The position numbers and the translations under genes were made by a program. The notes under the pieces are model-generated. The model ran no database searches. It was not told the origin of the DNA and saw nothing but the letters and a program-made list of their open reading frames with translations. Shown here piece after piece: positions 8,098-10,096 of a stretch of 10,096 bases of DNA; the stretch's first letter is position 1; each line of letters opens with the position of its first letter. The DNA comes from Entrophospora sp. SA101 (taxonomy: Eukaryota > Glomeromycota > Glomeromycetes > Entrophosporales > Entrophosporaceae), in assembly GCA_958430865.1 (NCBI GenBank), contig CAUDNR010004073.1, positions 49,988 through 60,083 of the forward strand, read 5' to 3'.

Positions 8098-8250
8098 CAG
8101 TCAGACCTCACTCATTTCAATAAATATATGAGACACCAAAATTTCCAATCATGTCAATTGTGTTTCAATAATTTTTAAAAATTCGTTGTAATGCAAATTT
8201 AATAAATTAATTATAACTCATTGAAATGAAGGCTATTATATTGTTTATAT
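8098..8250. mobile_element. Weak candidate end of a pogo/Tigger-like element
   Basis: TACAGTCAGACCTCACTCA at about 8096 resembles the CAGTC...CCTC start of pogo-type termini after a TA target, as known from other genomes. An inverted CATTTCAAT/ATTGAAATG pair lies inside (about 8114-8122 and 8220-8228). No matching second terminus was found, so this is suggestive only. Confidence 0.2.
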
Positions 8251-8316
8251 TAATATTAATAATGATAAAATATAATTTACAATTCATTGTTTTAAATTTA
8301 AACAATAAATACAACA

Positions 8317-8475
8317 ATGACGAATGACAATAATTGCATTGTTGAAAATGATGATGCCTCTTCAATAACTTCTTCAACAGGCACAGTGTAATATGTTAAA
8401 AGAAGAACGAGAAGTGAAGTGTGGAAATGTTTGGCAGTTGTAGATGGAAAAGCCAAATGCAATTATTGCACTAGG
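8317..8475 (+). pseudogene. BED zinc-finger hAT-type transposase, N-terminal relic
   Basis: One plus-strand frame from ATG 8317 carries a Ser/Thr/Asp-rich leader, an internal TAA at 8389-8391, then RTRSEVWKCLAVVDGKAKCN-Y-C. This is the first half of a BED finger: the aromatic W of the VW(K/R) motif and the C-x2-C pair are present. BED fingers are the DNA-binding domain of many hAT transposases (family knowledge). The H-x4-H half and the rest of the transposase do not follow. Sequence after 8475 is non-coding, though AG|GTAAAT there could be a splice donor. With a stop before the finger and no catalytic domain it is scored as a pseudogene. Its closeness to the hAT MITE at 8800 may be chance. 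Confidence 0.65.
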
Positions 8476-8579
8476 TAAATATTTTCTTTGACTCGAAACC
8501 ATTTATTTCCAAAGGAAACACTTGTTTTTTATTTTTTTCAATTGTTAATTCTATTTCATTAATTTTTTGAACAAATAAC

Positions 8580-9069
8580 TTAAAGTTTTTCTTCAGATAA
8601 AAGAACTTCATCTTCCATAAATTCAACCTCAATATTTTTTATAGGAATATTTTCATTTATATTTTTTGTTTCATCATTTAACTTCCTATGTTTCTTTGGT
8701 TCAATGTATTTCATATAATGAGGATGACAAAGTTGATCATTAGGTTTTAAATAATTCACACTTTCATAGTCTGGATATTCCTTTAATTTGTGAAATGATC
8801 AGTGTTGTGACCTGAAACTCTGAGTTTAGGGAAAACCAGGAGCAGAAACCACCTGAAACTAGTTTAGGTTAATATTTTATGTTTATGTTTAGGTTTAGGT
8901 TTAGTTTTCTGCTTAGTGTAAGTTCATTTTCCAAATCATTTCGGGAAGCCAAAAGAGTTTCTGGTCACAACACTGGAAATGATAGGTCTGTTATTTTTCT
9001 GAACATAACTTGTGTATTTTTACAATCAACAATTGCACAAGGACCAATGTTTTGATTTTTTCTAAACAT
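8580..9069 (-). pseudogene. Small THAP-like C2CH zinc-finger gene split by a hAT MITE
   Basis: Two halves, 9069-8976 and 8791-8580, join in one frame once the 176-bp element and one copy of its 8-bp target duplication are discounted, giving 101 residues from ATG to TAA. The N-terminal half holds C11 and C16 (CAIVDC). The C-terminal half holds C53 and H56 (LCHPH), giving C-x4-C-x36-C-x2-H. This spacing is within the range known for THAP DNA-binding fingers, and SFHK between them recalls the THAP SFH(R/K)F motif, although the usual Trp and AVPTIF box are absent. After the finger come a basic patch (EPKKHRKL) and an acidic tail ending LLSEEKL. As it stands the element brings an in-frame TGA after residue 33. 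Function is unknown and THAP membership is inference. Confidence 0.72.
8800..8975. mobile_element. 176-bp non-autonomous hAT element (MITE)
   Basis: Terminal inverted repeats of 22 bp (8800-8821 and 8954-8975) start CAGTGTTGTGACC and match at all but one base. The element is flanked by an exact 8-bp target duplication, GAAATGAT (8792-8799 and 8976-8983). Eight-bp duplications and CAG-type ends are diagnostic of hAT transposons. The interior has no ORF and contains a short TTTAGG run (about 8888-8904). The perfect duplication and near-perfect ends suggest a fairly recent insertion. A source transposase must lie elsewhere. The BED relic upstream is not shown to be related. Confidence 0.95.
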
Positions 9070-9220
9070 TATTTTATAATAATTAATATTTTGGGTTTTG
9101 TTTTAAAATGGTATATTAATAATTTTTAATTTTATTGTTTGAATTTGAATTTCTTTCCTGCTGGCAAAGTGTACTGTCAGTGAAGTATCCTTGTCAGTAT
9201 TTATAATTTTTAGAGATTAA

Positions 9221-9412
9221 ACAAGAATATCCTTGGAGTGTGAACATGAAATATTAAAATGTGAAAAGAAATCCTCTTGGAGTGTTAAATGTGAAAAGAA
9301 ATCCTCTTGGAGTGTAAAATACGAAAATAATTCCTTTTGGAATGTTAAATGTGAAAAAGGAGTGTTAAACAGCATAGTGGATATCCTTATAATTGGTAAT
9401 GATTTTCATTGA
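9221..9412 (+). repeat. 30-bp minisatellite with an open decapeptide frame
   Basis: Three 30-bp units (9271-9300, 9301-9330, 9331-9360), preceded by a partial one with extra bases (9227-9270). The first two units are ATCCTCTTGGAGTG-like and differ at a few bases, and the third is more diverged. A plus-strand frame stays open from just after a TAA (9218-9220) to a TGA at 9410-9412 and reads the unit as CEKKSSWSVK. No ATG is in this frame, so if coding it is an internal or terminal exon. Otherwise the open frame simply follows from the 30-bp period. I do not recognise the peptide. Confidence 0.85.
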
Positions 9413-9857
9413 TCATATTTTGATTTTATCACGCAAAAAAGCAAATTTGATTGGCCCAAATAAATTACACAAATTTTTAAATTTTATTTTTTAATGAAGC
9501 TTCAACTAAATAAATTCTTGTGTGTATCTTGCTAACCCAACATTTAACCAATTATGAAAAGGTGTGCAAGTTTTATCAAGTATATATTGGAAGCAAATTT
9601 TTATTTATCTTATTTGAGGCATGAACAATAGAAACAAGGCCAACATCTATCAATCATAAATAACATTTTTTATTAGCGTGTACTTATCTAATATGGGGCA
9701 TGCTGCAACAAAATCAGACAAAGTGAACATTGGTATTACTAAGAATTTCAGGAATCAAAATTTAGTCATTCATCACAAATGTAATGCAATTAACAATTTT
9801 ATAATGTTCCATTTTTGTTACCTGTCCTGTTTCTCAAGTGATATATAGTACTACTCC
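9413..9857. other. Intergenic, upstream of the right-end gene
   Basis: AT-rich sequence without a supported ORF, inverted termini or RNA gene. It probably contains the 5' regulatory region of the gene starting near 9903. Confidence 0.5.
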
Positions 9858-9867
9858 TATATAAAAA
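9858..9867 (+). promoter_or_regulatory. TATA-like box
   Basis: TATATAAAAA lies 36 bp before ATG 9903. At usual eukaryotic spacing transcription would begin about 9885-9895, between the two candidate start codons. This is position-based inference in a very AT-rich background. Confidence 0.35.
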
Positions 9868-9902
9868 TAGTTAATATGAAACTCATTTACATCAGATCTA
9901 CT

Positions 9903-10096
9903 ATGGAACCCAAGAATTACAGCATCATTAGAAGCATTTTGAAGAAGGAACAAGGTGAAAAAATTACTCCTTACATTTTCAAAATAAATGATACTCAAAC
10001 ACTGGAAACTTATCTAAAAAAAGAAAGGATTATCTATGAAATTTATCAAGAGGAAAGAGTTTTCAAAAGAGTATTAGAGAATTCTAGTAAAGAATC
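9903..10096 (+). CDS. Uncharacterised protein, 5' end only
   Basis: The frame is open from ATG 9903 to the end of the window, 64 full codons. The N-terminus is MEPKNYSIIRSILKKEQGEK, followed by charged, helix-prone sequence rich in Lys, Glu and Ile (for example YLKKERIIYEIYQEERVFKR). Composition and the absence of stops over 190 bases are unusual for this AT-rich background and support real coding. An in-frame ATG at 9876 would add nine residues (MKLIYIRST). The 9903 start is preferred because a TATA-like box at 9858 would place the transcript start after 9876. No signal peptide, membrane segment or known domain is seen, and the family cannot be judged from this part. Confidence 0.6.
   Translation, partial: MEPKNYSIIRSILKKEQGEKITPYIFKINDTQTLETYLKKERIIYEIYQEERVFKRVLENSSKE

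Noticed and set aside
8888..8904. TTTAGG telomere-like run
   Set aside because: Only about three units, inside the hAT MITE. Not a telomere or interstitial telomere track.
1..10096. Bacterial, viral or CRISPR content; tRNA and rRNA genes
   Set aside because: No repeat-spacer array, no ribosome-binding-site-led operons, no rRNA motifs and no tRNA T-loop/anticodon arrangement seen. Split genes with GT..AG introns exclude a prokaryotic source.

Overview
The window looks like nuclear DNA of an early-diverging, very AT-rich filamentous fungus. An arbuscular-mycorrhizal (Glomeromycotina) relative would fit, but this is inference. The grounds are the strong AT bias, split genes with short (about 50-120 nt) GT..AG introns, long gene-poor stretches rich in microsatellites and miniature transposons, and a FluG-type glutamine synthetase. 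No rRNA, tRNA, CRISPR array or bacterial-type operon was seen.

Left end (1-1470, minus strand): a (AAT)25 microsatellite, then an acyl-protein thioesterase gene whose six visible exons can be joined with consistent phases from ATG 953 to about 80. Its 3' end lies outside the window. Two small uncertain ORFs lie upstream of it. Positions 1470-5200 are almost gene-free: a 9-bp minisatellite beside a possible small membrane protein, a 198-bp TA-flanked MITE-like element (2499-2696), a possible two-exon membrane-anchored ORF, a diverged ~60-bp direct repeat, a cluster of palindromic transposon-like motifs (4256-4422), and coding-like debris.

Centre (5278-7279, minus strand): five exons encode a complete type-I glutamine synthetase domain preceded by the last ~50 residues of a FluG-type amidohydrolase domain. 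The rest of the amidohydrolase is missing. The reading frame runs directly into a second, partial copy of the 2499-2696 repeat (7225-7351), in inverted orientation. The two copies are ungapped over 127 bp and differ at five positions, all CpG to TpG/CpA changes, which suggests cytosine methylation.

Right end (8100-10096): a relic of a BED-finger (hAT-type) transposase, then the main find. A 176-bp non-autonomous hAT element (22-bp inverted ends, exact 8-bp target duplication) sits inside a small minus-strand gene. Without the element and one duplicate of the target, the gene reads as a continuous 101-residue protein with a C-x4-C-x36-C-x2-H (THAP-like) pattern. A 30-bp minisatellite that keeps a reading frame follows, and a plus-strand gene with a TATA-like box begins at 9903 and runs off the window.

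The two well-recognised genes, the thioesterase (protein depalmitoylation) and the FluG-like enzyme, have no evident functional link.
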